DNA of 64,000 nucleotides from Halanaerobium polyolivorans (GCF_020711195.1 NZ_JAJFAT010000003.1:18301-82300); one strand, 5' to 3'; positions 25,329 to 34,623 are shown, counted from the first letter of the stretch. The notes: generated from the sequence alone by a model not told the origin. Program-made: numbers and translations.

Positions 25329-26597
25329 ATGGGGAAAATGCTTGATGATTTTGTAGATAAAGAACTTGTTTTAGCCCAGGGTTGTACTGAGCCTGGCGCT
25401 GTTGCCTTTGCAGTGGCAGCTGCCTCAGAATACAGCCGGGGAGAGCTACAAGAAATCATAATTAAACTGGATGGTTTTGTCTATAAAAATGGTATGTCAA
25501 CCGGTTTGCCCGGGATAAGCCATCATTATGGCAATAAAACTGCGGCAGCATTAGGATATTTTGCTGAAGATGCTTTAGAACGCAAATTAACTATTTTAGC
25601 TGATTTGGAGGATAAACTGGATTCAGCTTTATCTATTATAGATAAGGTGAGATTTGAAGTCTTGGAAAATCATAAACCGGTTTATGTGGAAGTTTTAATA
25701 AAAGCTGATAATCAGGTAAAAGCTTTAATAGAAGGTAATCACGATGATTTAAAAGAAATAAGGGTTGATGGCGAGCTTAAATATCAGGCAGATTTAGAAA
25801 ATAATTCTGAACACCAGGACAATGAGCTTGACAAAAAGTTAAAAGCTATGGATATTTTTGCTTTGATCGATATTGTTGAAAAAGAATTTAATGAATCTCA
25901 TTTGAAATTTTTAAAAGATGGTTTAAAATTAAATTCTGATATTGCCCTGGCAGGTAAAGAAGGTTTAGGCTCTGGAGTTGGTAATAAATATAGAAAAAGA
26001 AAAAGCTTTAATGAAATAAATAAAATAGCAGCTATGGCAGCTGATGGGACTGGAGCAAGAATGGCCGGAGTACCTTCACCAGCTTTAGCCTCTTCTGGAA
26101 GTGGAAATCAAGGTATTTTTATATCTTTGGTTACTTATCACAGTGCTAAACTATATTTTGATAAATCTGAAGAAGAAATTTTTAAGGCTACTATGCTTGC
26201 TCATTTAGTTGGTCATTATGCTAAAATATATATTGGGCGTTTATCCTCATTATGTGGGCTTTTTTATGCTGCAGCACCAGGTGTGTTGGCTGCTTTACTA
26301 TATTTAGCTGATAAAAGTGATAAAATAGAATATGGAATAAACAATTTAATTAGTGATGTAAGTGGGGTTTATTGTGATGGTGCTAAAGGGAGTTGTGCTT
26401 TAAAATCAATTTCAGCTGCAGAACTTGCTTTAAGACACTTTGATTTGATTGAAGAGGATATTAATTGTCATCTTCCCTCTGGTTTTATTAATTGTTCTTT
26501 AAAAAAGACTTTTGCAAATTTAGCCGAGATATCTCATCCAGCAGAGAGCACAGTTAATAATACACTTTTTAAAGTCGTTGAAAAGAATAGATGTTAA
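25329..26597 (+). CDS. cyuA: L-cysteine desulfidase / UPF0597 family protein (CyuA-like)
   Basis: The 422-residue protein has the family hallmark LAQGCTEPGAVAFA at the N terminus, then MSTGLPGISHHYGNK, GLGSGVGNKYRKR, SSGSGNQGIFIS, LCGLFYAAAPG and ISDVSGVYCDGAKGSCALK with conserved cysteines. UPF0597/CyuA enzymes are oxygen-sensitive iron-sulfur proteins related to serine dehydratase alpha chains; the characterised ones split cysteine to pyruvate, ammonia and sulfide. GAGGTG is 5 bases before the ATG. The neighbouring CoA-disulfide-reductase-like and OsmC genes support a thiol/sulfide role. Confidence 0.85.
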   Translation: MGKMLDDFVDKELVLAQGCTEPGAVAFAVAAASEYSRGELQEIIIKLDGFVYKNGMSTGLPGISHHYGNKTAAALGYFAEDALERKLTILADLEDKLDSALSIIDKVRFEVLENHKPVYVEVLIKADNQVKALIEGNHDDLKEIRVDGELKYQADLENNSEHQDNELDKKLKAMDIFALIDIVEKEFNESHLKFLKDGLKLNSDIALAGKEGLGSGVGNKYRKRKSFNEINKIAAMAADGTGARMAGVPSPALASSGSGNQGIFISLVTYHSAKLYFDKSEEEIFKATMLAHLVGHYAKIYIGRLSSLCGLFYAAAPGVLAALLYLADKSDKIEYGINNLISDVSGVYCDGAKGSCALKSISAAELALRHFDLIEEDINCHLPSGFINCSLKKTFANLAEISHPAESTVNNTLFKVVEKNRC

Positions 26598-26627
26598 GCT
26601 AAAATTTTGGAATTGGAGGAATAAAAA

Positions 26628-27974
26628 ATGAAAATTGCAGTAATTGGTGGTGTAGCTGCAGGAACAAGTGCAGCAGCTAAAGCAAGGAGAACAGATCCTG
26701 ATGCGGAAATAGTAATTTTTGAAAAAGGTAAAGAGATTTCTTATGGTGGATGTGGATTACCATATTATATATCTGATATTATAGCTGAGCGTGATAAACT
26801 TATTGCTTTTACAGATGAAGAATTTGAAGCTAAATATGGGGTTGAGGTTCGTATAGAACATGAGGTCAGAGAAATCGATAGTCATGAAAAAATGCTCTAT
26901 TATACTAATCTGGCTTCCGGTCAGGATGGAGCTTATCAATATGATAAGTTAATTATTGCTACAGGAGCTTCTCCGATTAAACCTCCTTTTGAAGGTTTTG
27001 AAAAAGATAATATTTTTGTACTTCGTTCTGTTGAAGATGGTGATTTAATTAAAGAAGCGGCAAATAGAGAAGGGACAAAAAAGGCAGTAATAATTGGAGC
27101 TGGATTAATTGGTTTAGAAATGGCAGAAGCCTTTACTGAGATGGGTTTAAAGACAACAGTTATTGAGCTGCAGCCTCAGGTCTTACCTCCTTTCAGTCAG
27201 GAAATGGCCGAGTTAGTAGAGGAAGAACTGCGAAAAAAAGGTGTAGATTTAGTTTTAAATGATGGAGTTGCTGCTTTTAAAGGGGGAGAAAAACTAGAAA
27301 AGGTAGTTACTGAAAGCGGTAAAGAAATTGAAGCAGATCTGGCCCTTTTATCAATCGGAGTTAAGGCTAATTCTCAACTAGCAAAAAAAGCAGGAATAGA
27401 GATTGGGGAAACTGGAGCAATCAAAATTAACGAAAAAATGGAGACAAATCTTAAAGATATTTATGCTGCTGGTGACTGTGCGGAATCAAAAGATTTGATT
27501 ACAGCTCAAGCTGCCTGGATACCACTTGGTTCTACAGCTAATAAGCAGGGAAGAACTGCTGGTGAGAATGCTGCAGGTGGTTCATATAAACATCGTGGTA
27601 TTTTAAAAACTGGGATTACCAAGGTTTTTGATTTAACAGCAGCCAGAACAGGATTGAGCAGAGAAGAAGCAGAAGCAAATGGTTTTGAAGTTAGAGAAGT
27701 TAAAATTAAAGCTCGTAATCATGCCGGCTACTATCCAGGTGTAGATATAGTGAATATAAAGGGTGTATTTGCCAATAAGGATGGCAGATTACTGGGAGCA
27801 GAAGTGATCGGTGGAGAGGGCTCTGATAAAAGAATTGATGTTTTAGTAACTGCAATTCAAGCAGGAATGACTGCAGCAGATTTATTCCAATTGGATTTAG
27901 CATATGCACCACCTTATTCTTCACCAAAAGATCCAGTAGCTATTTTAGGTATGGTTGCTGAAAAGAAATTATAG
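26628..27974 (+). CDS. CoA-disulfide reductase/NADH oxidase-type flavoprotein
   Basis: The 448-residue FAD/NAD(P)-dependent disulfide oxidoreductase begins with a dinucleotide-binding loop IAVIGGVAAGTSAA. The single active-site cysteine is in SYGGCGLPYYIS near residue 43, the second nucleotide-binding loop is AVIIGAGLIGLEMAEAF, and the C-terminal FAD-contacting region is DIYAAGDCAES. A dimerisation domain starting FDLTAARTGLS completes it. This single-cysteine pattern marks the CoADR/Nox/polysulfide reductase group rather than two-cysteine glutathione-type reductases. It probably reduces CoA disulfide, polysulfide or oxygen with NAD(P)H. Confidence 0.88.
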   Translation: MKIAVIGGVAAGTSAAAKARRTDPDAEIVIFEKGKEISYGGCGLPYYISDIIAERDKLIAFTDEEFEAKYGVEVRIEHEVREIDSHEKMLYYTNLASGQDGAYQYDKLIIATGASPIKPPFEGFEKDNIFVLRSVEDGDLIKEAANREGTKKAVIIGAGLIGLEMAEAFTEMGLKTTVIELQPQVLPPFSQEMAELVEEELRKKGVDLVLNDGVAAFKGGEKLEKVVTESGKEIEADLALLSIGVKANSQLAKKAGIEIGETGAIKINEKMETNLKDIYAAGDCAESKDLITAQAAWIPLGSTANKQGRTAGENAAGGSYKHRGILKTGITKVFDLTAARTGLSREEAEANGFEVREVKIKARNHAGYYPGVDIVNIKGVFANKDGRLLGAEVIGGEGSDKRIDVLVTAIQAGMTAADLFQLDLAYAPPYSSPKDPVAILGMVAEKKL

Positions 27975-28033
27975 TAAGTTAAAATTATTAAATCAAGCTG
28001 ATAAAATTAGTAGAATTAATAGGAGTGAAAATT

Positions 28034-28435
28034 ATGGCTCGTCCTACCAAAGATCGTATTATTGAACAATTACCGGAAATAAAATTTTTCAAACCGGCTG
28101 GTGTACCAGCTAAAAAGTTAGAAACTGTTGAAATGACTATGGAAGAAGTAGAAGCACTGCGTTTAAAAGATGTTAAAGGTCTTACCCAGGCTGAAGCTGC
28201 AGAAATAATGAAGGTCTCTAGGCCTACCTTCCAAAGGGTTTTAACTTCAGCTAGACAAAAAGCGGCAGATGCTTTAACTTGTGGTAAAGCTATCCGTTTT
28301 GAGGGTGGAGACTATAGAGTGGTCCGGCCAGGCCACTGTCCAAAATGTGGTGAAAAACATCAGGGACGTAAAAAACATCACCATGGCCATGAAAATAAAA
28401 AGAAAAACTCCAAAGATAAGAAAAAAAATAAATAA
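28034..28435 (+). CDS. UPF0251 (DUF134) DNA-binding protein
   Basis: The 133-residue protein starts ARPTKDRIIEQLPEIKFFKPAG, the standard N terminus of the UPF0251 family. It then has a sigma-70 region 4-like helix-turn-helix (VKGLTQAEAAEIMKVSRPTFQRVL). A CPKCGEKH pair with a histidine/lysine-rich tail forms the C terminus and may bind metal. The family is often found beside iron-molybdenum cofactor (NifB/NifX-like) or redox genes, and its ligand is unknown. ATG 28034 is used because AGGAG lies 8 bases upstream; the GTG at 28025 overlaps it. Confidence 0.85.
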   Translation: MARPTKDRIIEQLPEIKFFKPAGVPAKKLETVEMTMEEVEALRLKDVKGLTQAEAAEIMKVSRPTFQRVLTSARQKAADALTCGKAIRFEGGDYRVVRPGHCPKCGEKHQGRKKHHHGHENKKKNSKDKKKNK

Positions 28436-28458
28436 AGTTTAGAGGGAGGTTTTTAATT

Positions 28459-28872
28459 ATGGATGTTAATGTCGATTGGCAGGGTGGCCTGGAGTTTTCC
28501 AGTGATCTACCTTCAGGTTATGAGCTTACTGTTGATGCTTCCGAAGAAGCAGGTGGTAATAATAAAGGACCAAGACCAATGGAACTTTTATTAACAGGTC
28601 TAGGTGGTTGTACAGGGATTGATGTAGTTTTAATCTTAGAAAAGATGAAGGCTGAACTAGAAGATTTTAAGCTTGAGATCAAAGCTGAAAGGGCTGATGA
28701 ACCACCAAAACGTTTTACAAAAATTCATTTAAATTACAAGTTTAAAGGTAAAAATTTAAGTGAACGCAAAGTGGAAAGAGCAATCAATCTATCAGAAACA
28801 AAGTATTGTTCTGCCAGCAGCTCCTTAAATGCTGAAATCACATCAAGTTACGAAATTGAAAATACCGATTAA
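28459..28872 (+). CDS. OsmC/Ohr family protein
   Basis: The 137-residue protein has the OsmC fold pattern: NKGPRPMELLLTGLGGCTGIDVVLILEKM with the first conserved cysteine, then AERADEPPKRFTKIHLNYKFKG and SETKYCSASSSLNAE with the second cysteine. OsmC proteins use the cysteine pair to reduce organic or fatty acid hydroperoxides in the cytoplasm. It ends the thiol-related block and is followed by a clear terminator. Confidence 0.9.
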   Translation: MDVNVDWQGGLEFSSDLPSGYELTVDASEEAGGNNKGPRPMELLLTGLGGCTGIDVVLILEKMKAELEDFKLEIKAERADEPPKRFTKIHLNYKFKGKNLSERKVERAINLSETKYCSASSSLNAEITSSYEIENTD

Positions 28873-28883
28873 GATATTTGCTT

Positions 28884-28915
28884 AATACCCGTTTGTATAC
28901 GGGTATTTTTTCTTT
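28884..28915 (+). terminator. Rho-independent terminator after osmC-like gene
   Basis: AATACCCGT (28884-28892) pairs with ACGGGTATT (28899-28907) across a 6-base loop, followed by a run of T. It separates the thiol block from the purine island. Confidence 0.88.
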
Positions 28916-28941
28916 TATATCTATTTTATTGCAGGATAAAG

Positions 28942-28975
28942 TTAAATCTCATTGAATATATAAAGTGAGATTTAA
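28942..28975 (+). promoter_or_regulatory. 34-bp palindrome with perfect 10-bp arms, candidate operator of the purine island
   Basis: TTAAATCTCA (28942-28951) is the exact reverse complement of TGAGATTTAA (28966-28975), separated by 14 bases. It lies just upstream of the first gene of the island and overlaps where its promoter should be (a TTGCAG at 28929 could be part of a -35). Arms this long fit a dimeric repressor site, possibly for the XRE-cupin regulator at 31759. That pairing is an inference. Confidence 0.55.
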
Positions 28976-28995
28976 TTTAATGAGGGGGATTGATA

Positions 28996-30477
28996 ATGAT
29001 AAATTTAGACTATAATAGCCAAGGCTTAGAAAAAGCAGTTGAGCAGGCAAAGGAAAATAATATTATTTTACCCACTTTTGCTCAAATGAAAGATCCAGAT
29101 TTGATTCCTGATCTAATCAAAGAAAAATTAAAAGACATTGGTCTTTGGGATATTAACAGCTATAATCTTTTTCGGATCAGCTGGAAAAATGAGCCCCAAA
29201 AAGAGGGTGGACTTTATGATGGAGTCAACTACATAGAATTCCCCTCAGAATTAACAGGAGTTAAGGCCAGAATTTTCGCAATTGTTGGAAAGTGGTTCCC
29301 GACAGGTGCCCATAAAGTTGGAGCTACATATGGCTGTTTGGTACCTCAGCTGGTCACAGGACAATTTAATCCCGCTTCAAGTAAAGCGGTGTGGCCTTCA
29401 ACAGGTAATTACTGTCGAGGTGGTGCTTATAACTCTCAGTTATTAGCCTGTGATTCTATTGCAATTTTACCAAGAGGAATGAGTAAAGAAAGATTTGAAT
29501 GGCTGGAAAAAGTTGCTGGAGAAGTAATAGCTACTCCAGGTACAGAAAGCAATGTTAAGGAAATATTTGATAAGGTCTGGGAATTAAAAAAGACAAGGGA
29601 TAATATTACAGTTTTTAATCAATTTGAGGAGTTTGGCAATCATCTCTGGCATTATGAGGTAACAGGGGCAGCAATGGAAGAAGTTATAGAAAAAGAAAAA
29701 AGAGAAAATGATAATTATTTTGCTTTTTTTGCTACTTCAGGTTCTGCTGGGACCCTTGGAGCTGGAGATTATTTAAAGGATCAATATCCCAAGAGCAAAA
29801 TCGCAGTTGGTGAGGCACTACAGTGTCCAACAATTTTAAGCAATGGTTTTGGAGCCCACAGAATAGAAGGGATTGGAGATAAACATATTCCTTGGGTGCA
29901 TAATGTAAAAAATACCGATATGGCAGTAGCTATTGATGATGAGAGAACAATGTCTTTACTCCGCTTATTTAATGAAAAAGCGGGGAGAGAATATTTACTT
30001 GAACAGGGTATTCCTGAAGATTTTATTGCTAAAATTGAACTGCTGGGTATTTCTGGTATAGCTAATTTGGTTGGAGCAATTAAAATGGCCAAATATTATG
30101 AACTAGATGAAAAGCAAATGCTGATCACAGTTTTAACTGATTCACTTGAATTATATAGTTCAAGACTGGAAGAAATGCGAGCAGAACAGGGAGAATATAG
30201 CAGAGAAGATGCTGTAAAAGATTATCACCGTTATTTAAGAGGTATAACTACTGAAAACACCTTAGAGATGGGTCTTGAAGAAAGGCGCAGAGTTCATAAT
30301 CTCAAATACTATACCTGGGTTGAACAGCAGGGGCGCAGTTCAGAAGAATTAGAAGCTCAGTGGTATGATTATGATAATTACTGGGGTGGTATCCACTCTC
30401 AGGCTGAAGAAATAGATAAATTAATTATTGAGTTTAATCAAAAAACAGGACTGCTGGATAAATTGAAAAATTCTTGA
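28996..30477 (+). CDS. PLP-dependent enzyme, cysteine-synthase-like fold (unknown substrate)
   Basis: The 493-residue protein is a fold-type II pyridoxal-phosphate enzyme. The Schiff-base lysine lies in FPTGAHKVGATYG near residue 105. VWPSTGNYCRGGAYNS is the substrate-amino-acid loop, and FFATSGSAGTLGAGDYL is the glycine-rich phosphate-binding loop. It is longer than YgeX diaminopropionate ammonia-lyase and does not share its usual N terminus, so I do not call it YgeX. As first gene of the purine island it may perform a comparable deamination of a purine-derived amino acid. GAGGGGG lies 7 bases before ATG 28996. Confidence 0.75.
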   Translation: MINLDYNSQGLEKAVEQAKENNIILPTFAQMKDPDLIPDLIKEKLKDIGLWDINSYNLFRISWKNEPQKEGGLYDGVNYIEFPSELTGVKARIFAIVGKWFPTGAHKVGATYGCLVPQLVTGQFNPASSKAVWPSTGNYCRGGAYNSQLLACDSIAILPRGMSKERFEWLEKVAGEVIATPGTESNVKEIFDKVWELKKTRDNITVFNQFEEFGNHLWHYEVTGAAMEEVIEKEKRENDNYFAFFATSGSAGTLGAGDYLKDQYPKSKIAVGEALQCPTILSNGFGAHRIEGIGDKHIPWVHNVKNTDMAVAIDDERTMSLLRLFNEKAGREYLLEQGIPEDFIAKIELLGISGIANLVGAIKMAKYYELDEKQMLITVLTDSLELYSSRLEEMRAEQGEYSREDAVKDYHRYLRGITTENTLEMGLEERRRVHNLKYYTWVEQQGRSSEELEAQWYDYDNYWGGIHSQAEEIDKLIIEFNQKTGLLDKLKNS

Positions 30478-30509
30478 AGAAAAATTAATTATCGATGGGA
30501 GTGAAAAGT

Positions 30510-31757
30510 GTGGAATATGTAGAAGGACTTCACTGTATTAAATGTGCTAAAGAATATGAAGCAGATCCAGAACGCTATCTCTGTGATGATTGTGAAGATG
30601 GTATTTTAGATCTTGATTATGATTATGCAAAAATCAAAAGAGATTGGTCAAAAGAAATATTAAAAAACACCTCTGAGCAGAGGATTTGGCGTTATGCTCC
30701 CCTTTTACCTATAGAAAAGAATACTGAAAAGCCTAAATTGGCTGTTGGTAATACTCCGATTTATGAGAGCAGGGTTTTGGCTGATCAATTGGGGATAAAA
30801 CAATTGATCATTAAAGATGATGGTTTAAACCCAACTGCATCTTTAAAAGATAGAGCATCAGCTATGGCGGTGGTTAAAGCACAGGAAGCAGGCGCAGTAA
30901 CTGTTGCCTGTTCATCAACAGGCAATGCAGCTTCTTCACTGGCTGGAAATATTGCTTCAATGGGTGGAAGAATGAAATCAGTAATTTTTGTTCCTGATCG
31001 AGCTCCTGCCGGTAAATTGGCCCAACTTTTAGTTTATGGAGCAGATGTAGTTTCTGTTCAAGGCAGCTATGAAGAAGCTTTTTATCTATCTGCAGCAGCT
31101 ATTGATAAATGGGGCTGGTATAACCGTAATGCAGCAATTAATCCTTATCTTGTTGAAGGTAAAAAAACCGTTTCTATAGAGCTGGCTGAACAACTTAACT
31201 GGCAGATGCCAGACTGGTTGGTCTTTTCGGTTGGAGATGGTTGTACAATTGCTGGAGCTTATAAAGGGCTTTATGATCTAGCTCAGCTTGGTTTTATTGA
31301 AAAAATGCCCAAATTGCTGGGAGTACAAGCAGCTGGATGTGCCCCTATTACAGAGGCATTTAAAAATAATGAGGAATTAAAAGTAAGTCAGGAAAATACT
31401 ATTGCTGACAGTATAGCTGTTGGTAAACCCCGTAATTGGCTTAAAGCAGTGCGAGCTGTCAGAGATTCTAAAGGGGATATGATAAATGTTAGTGATCAAA
31501 AAATACTGCAGATGATGAAAACCCTGGGTGAAAAAAGCGGCATCTTTGCTGAACCAGCTGGGGCAGCAGGTTTAGCAGGTCTAAAAAAAGCAGCAGAAAT
31601 TGGTCTGGTCAAAAAAGAAGAAAGTGCAGCAGCTGTGATAACTGGTAATGGACTTAAAGATATTAAAAATGGCAGAAAAGCAGCTGGAAATCCAATTGAA
31701 GTCGAAGCAGATCTAGATAAATTAACCCAAGTATTTAAGGAAATGGGTGTGGTATAA
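30510..31757 (+). CDS. Threonine-synthase-like PLP enzyme with N-terminal zinc ribbon
   Basis: The 415-residue fold-type II PLP protein opens with a four-cysteine ribbon (CIKCAKEY ... CDDCEDG). It has LAVGNTPIYES, the lysine loop NPTASLKDRASAMAV, ACSSTGNAASSLAGN, VFSVGDGCTIAGAYKGL and the C-terminal EPAGAAGLAG and ITGNGLKD. These match the ThrC/PLP-lyase branch, but threonine biosynthesis partners (thrB, hom) are absent and the gene is in a purine cluster. A catabolic lyase is therefore more likely. GTG 30510 is favoured because GGGAGTG precedes it by 6 bases; ATG 30495 is the alternative. Confidence 0.75.
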   Translation: MEYVEGLHCIKCAKEYEADPERYLCDDCEDGILDLDYDYAKIKRDWSKEILKNTSEQRIWRYAPLLPIEKNTEKPKLAVGNTPIYESRVLADQLGIKQLIIKDDGLNPTASLKDRASAMAVVKAQEAGAVTVACSSTGNAASSLAGNIASMGGRMKSVIFVPDRAPAGKLAQLLVYGADVVSVQGSYEEAFYLSAAAIDKWGWYNRNAAINPYLVEGKKTVSIELAEQLNWQMPDWLVFSVGDGCTIAGAYKGLYDLAQLGFIEKMPKLLGVQAAGCAPITEAFKNNEELKVSQENTIADSIAVGKPRNWLKAVRAVRDSKGDMINVSDQKILQMMKTLGEKSGIFAEPAGAAGLAGLKKAAEIGLVKKEESAAAVITGNGLKDIKNGRKAAGNPIEVEADLDKLTQVFKEMGVV

Positions 31758-31758
31758 G

Positions 31759-32310
31759 ATGAGTGCTAATAAGATTCTTGGGCAGAGAATTCGGAATAAG
31801 AGAAAATCTAAAAACATGAGCTTAAATGATGTAGCCCAAAAAATAAATAAAACTTCCAGTTATTTAAGTCAGGTTGAGCGGGGCTTGGCTGAGCCATCAA
31901 TTACTGCTTTACGAGAAATTGCCCGAGCTTTAGAAGTTCCAATCTTTTATTTTTTGATTGAAGAAGAAAGTAATAATGCAGTAGTAAGAAAAGAAGCAAG
32001 AAGGATTTTAAATTTTCCTGGTTCACAGCTTACCTTTGAACTGCTTTCACCTGATTTAAATCGGGAGATGGAAGTTATTGAAGCCTGTATGGAGCCAGGA
32101 GCTGAGACTTCGGAAGAACCACTAAATCATTTAGGAGAAGAATGTACAATAGTTTTAGCAGGTAAAATGCATATAATAATTGGTGATAAAGAATATAAGT
32201 TAAAAAAAGGAGACAGTATCTATTATAAGGCCAGTCTTCCTCATAAAATCAAGAGTGTTGGCAGTGAAGAGCTGCGCTTTATTTCAGCTATTACTCCTCC
32301 AAATTTTTAA
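31759..32310 (+). CDS. XRE-family transcriptional regulator with cupin domain
   Basis: The 183-residue protein has an N-terminal helix-turn-helix (LGQRIRNKRKSKNMSLNDVA, with SSYLSQVERGLAEPSITALREIARALEVPI). A C-terminal small cupin domain (about residues 95-183) carries LNHLGEECTIVLAGKMHIIIGD and DSIYYKASLPHKIKS. Such regulators bind a small effector in the cupin barrel. It starts 1 bp after the upstream stop with no strong ribosome binding site, so it is probably translationally coupled. It is the only regulator inside the purine island and the natural candidate for controlling it. Confidence 0.88.
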   Translation: MSANKILGQRIRNKRKSKNMSLNDVAQKINKTSSYLSQVERGLAEPSITALREIARALEVPIFYFLIEEESNNAVVRKEARRILNFPGSQLTFELLSPDLNREMEVIEACMEPGAETSEEPLNHLGEECTIVLAGKMHIIIGDKEYKLKKGDSIYYKASLPHKIKSVGSEELRFISAITPPNF

Positions 32311-32360
32311 AATATTCTTTATAAGATGTTTCAGTTAATAATTATGGAGGTGTTAAAATA

Positions 32361-33599
32361 TTGATAGAATTCGATAAAGTTTTAGCAAAAGCAGAAGAAT
32401 ATAAAGCAGATATTAGTGCTTTTTTAAGAGATATGATTAGAATTCCCAGTGAAAGCTGTAATGAAGAAAAAGTTATTTTAAGAATTAAAGAAGAAATGGA
32501 AAAGGTCGGCTTTGATAAAATTGAAATCGATGAAATGGGTAATATATTAGGTTATATAGGTAGTGGTGAGCATCTAATTGCCATTGATGCTCATATCGAT
32601 ACAGTCGGAATTGGTGATCAATCTCTCTGGGAATATGATCCTTATCAAGGTTATGAAGATGAAGAAATAATTATCGGTAGAGGAGCCAGTGATCAAGAAG
32701 GTGGAATGGCTTCAATGGTTTATGCAGCTAAAATCATCAAAGATTTAGATTTAGAAGATGATTATACCTTACTGATAACCGGCACAGTTCAGGAAGAAGA
32801 CTGTGATGGTCTCTGTTGGCATTATTTAATTGAAGAAAAGGGCATCAGGCCTGAATTTGTAGTTATTACAGAACCATCTTCCTGTAATATCTATCGAGGT
32901 CATCGGGGAAGAATGGAAATTAAAGTTACTACTCATGGAGTCAGCTGTCATGGTTCTGCTCCTGAAAGAGGGGACAATGCAATTTTTAAAATGGCCCCTA
33001 TTTTAAATGAGCTCAAAGAATTACATCCTAAATTAACTCCCCATCAGTTTTTGGGCAAAGGAAGTTTAACTGTTTCAGAAATATTTTATAGTTCTCCTTC
33101 GCGCTGTGCGGTTGCCGATGGCTGCAGTATTTCTGTTGATAGGCGTTTAACTGCTGGAGAAAGCTGGCAGTTTGCCTTAGAACAGATCAGAGAGTTACCT
33201 GCAGTAAAAGCTGCTGAGGCTGAAGTGGAAATGTATGAATATCAAAGACCATCATATAGCGGTTTTGTTTATCCTATGGATGCCTATTTTCCAACCTGGT
33301 TGATTGAAGAAGAACATCCTCTCTGTCAGTGTACAGTTGAAACATATAAGCAGCTATTTAAAGAAGAGGCACTGGTTGATAAATGGACCTTTTCTACCAA
33401 TGGGGTTTCGATCATGGGAAGACATGGAATCCCCTGTATTGGATTTGGCCCAGGTCATGAAGACCAGGCTCATGCTCCAGATGAAAAAACCTGGAAATCA
33501 GAATTGGTTAAAGCTGCAGCCTTATATGCTGCTCTGCCAAAACTATATGTAGAAAAATATGCTGAAGAAATGCCCGAACAAACCGATAATTTAGTATAG
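32361..33599 (+). CDS. ygeY: YgeY-family M20 metallohydrolase
   Basis: The 412-residue M20-family dinuclear metal hydrolase has the metal ligands in order: [11 protein letters not shown] (His, Asp), [15 protein letters not shown] (bridging Asp), TVQEEDCDG (catalytic Glu-Glu), [16 protein letters not shown], and C-terminal [14 protein letters not shown] (His). YgeY proteins occur with YgeW, SsnA and xanthine dehydrogenases in clusters linked to selenium-dependent hydroxylases and purine (uric acid) breakdown. There they are thought to cleave a ring-opened ureido or amide intermediate. It starts with TTG 32361 after GGAGGTG and is followed by ygeW. Confidence 0.85.
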   Translation: MIEFDKVLAKAEEYKADISAFLRDMIRIPSESCNEEKVILRIKEEMEKVGFDKIEIDEMGNILGYIGSGEHLIAIDAHIDTVGIGDQSLWEYDPYQGYEDEEIIIGRGASDQEGGMASMVYAAKIIKDLDLEDDYTLLITGTVQEEDCDGLCWHYLIEEKGIRPEFVVITEPSSCNIYRGHRGRMEIKVTTHGVSCHGSAPERGDNAIFKMAPILNELKELHPKLTPHQFLGKGSLTVSEIFYSSPSRCAVADGCSISVDRRLTAGESWQFALEQIRELPAVKAAEAEVEMYEYQRPSYSGFVYPMDAYFPTWLIEEEHPLCQCTVETYKQLFKEEALVDKWTFSTNGVSIMGRHGIPCIGFGPGHEDQAHAPDEKTWKSELVKAAALYAALPKLYVEKYAEEMPEQTDNLV

Positions 33600-33639
33600 A
33601 TAAAAAAGAGCTAACTATATAAACTAGGAGGATTTATAA

Positions 33640-34623
33640 ATGGAAACACAATTGAAGGGAAAAGATTTTATTACATTAGAAGAATGGACAAAAGATGAGA
33701 TAGATACACTGCTTGAAGTTTCATTTGACTTAAAAAAGAAATTTGCAATGGGAGTTCCAACTCCTTATTTAAGAGATAAAACTGCCTTTTTAATGTTTTT
33801 TGAGCAGTCAACCAGAACCAGAAATTCCATGGAAGCTGGTTTAGCACAATTGGGGGGCCATGCTAATTTTTTAGATACAAGTACAATGCAGGTTTCTCAT
33901 GGTGAGGTTGCTAAAGATACTGGAGTAATTCTCGGTAGTTATGGTCATGGTTTGGCCTGTAGAAATTGTGTTTGGGAAGTAGGAAATAAATATCTGCGTT
34001 CACTGGCAGAACATGCAAAAGTTCCGGTTATGAATCTCCAGTGTGATCTTTATCATCCCATGCAGGGTCTTGCAGATTTGATGACTATCATTGAAAAGAA
34101 AAAAGAGAGCAGAAAGCTAAAGGTTTCAATTATTTGGGCATATGCAACCAGTCATAAAAAACCTATTTCTGTTCCTTTAACTCAGAGCTTGCTTTTCCCT
34201 CGCTATGGAATGGATGTTACCCTTGCCTATCCTAAAGGTTATGAGATGCCGGATTGGGTAATAGAACAAGCAAGAAAAAATGCGGAAGCTAATAATGGTC
34301 AATTCAAGATAACTCATGACCAGGAGCAGGCCTATAAGGATGCAGATATTGTTATTCCTAAAAACTGGGGAAGTTGGGTTAGCAATCAAGATGATGCTGT
34401 AATAGATGATTTATTAGAGGCTAATAGAGATTGGAAGTGTACTGAAGATTTGATGGCCTTAGCAGATGATGATGTTATGTATATGCATGCCTTACCTGCT
34501 GATAGAGGTAATGAAGTAGAGGATTCTGTTATCGATGGCCCTCACTCTATAGTCTATACAGAAGCAGAAAATAGGCTGCATACAGCAAAAGCAGTAATGA
34601 CTTTAACTATGGGAGGCAAATAA
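33640..34623 (+). CDS. ygeW: YgeW-like carbamoyltransferase
   Basis: The 327-residue protein of the aspartate/ornithine transcarbamoylase superfamily has the carbamoyl-phosphate loop FEQSTRTRNSME near residue 55 and YHPMQGLADLMTI. Near the C terminus it has MHALPADRGNEVEDSV. Context with YgeY and SsnA identifies it as YgeW-like; E. coli YgeW is longer, so this is a shorter form. In purine fermentation it would run phosphorolytically, moving a carbamoyl group from a ureido intermediate to phosphate and allowing ATP formation by a carbamate kinase, which is not in the window. Confidence 0.82.
   Translation: METQLKGKDFITLEEWTKDEIDTLLEVSFDLKKKFAMGVPTPYLRDKTAFLMFFEQSTRTRNSMEAGLAQLGGHANFLDTSTMQVSHGEVAKDTGVILGSYGHGLACRNCVWEVGNKYLRSLAEHAKVPVMNLQCDLYHPMQGLADLMTIIEKKKESRKLKVSIIWAYATSHKKPISVPLTQSLLFPRYGMDVTLAYPKGYEMPDWVIEQARKNAEANNGQFKITHDQEQAYKDADIVIPKNWGSWVSNQDDAVIDDLLEANRDWKCTEDLMALADDDVMYMHALPADRGNEVEDSVIDGPHSIVYTEAENRLHTAKAVMTLTMGGK

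Noticed and set aside
33304..33552. Open frame of 82 codons inside the YgeY gene
   Set aside because: It lies fully within ygeY in another frame, has no ribosome binding site and no recognisable domain.
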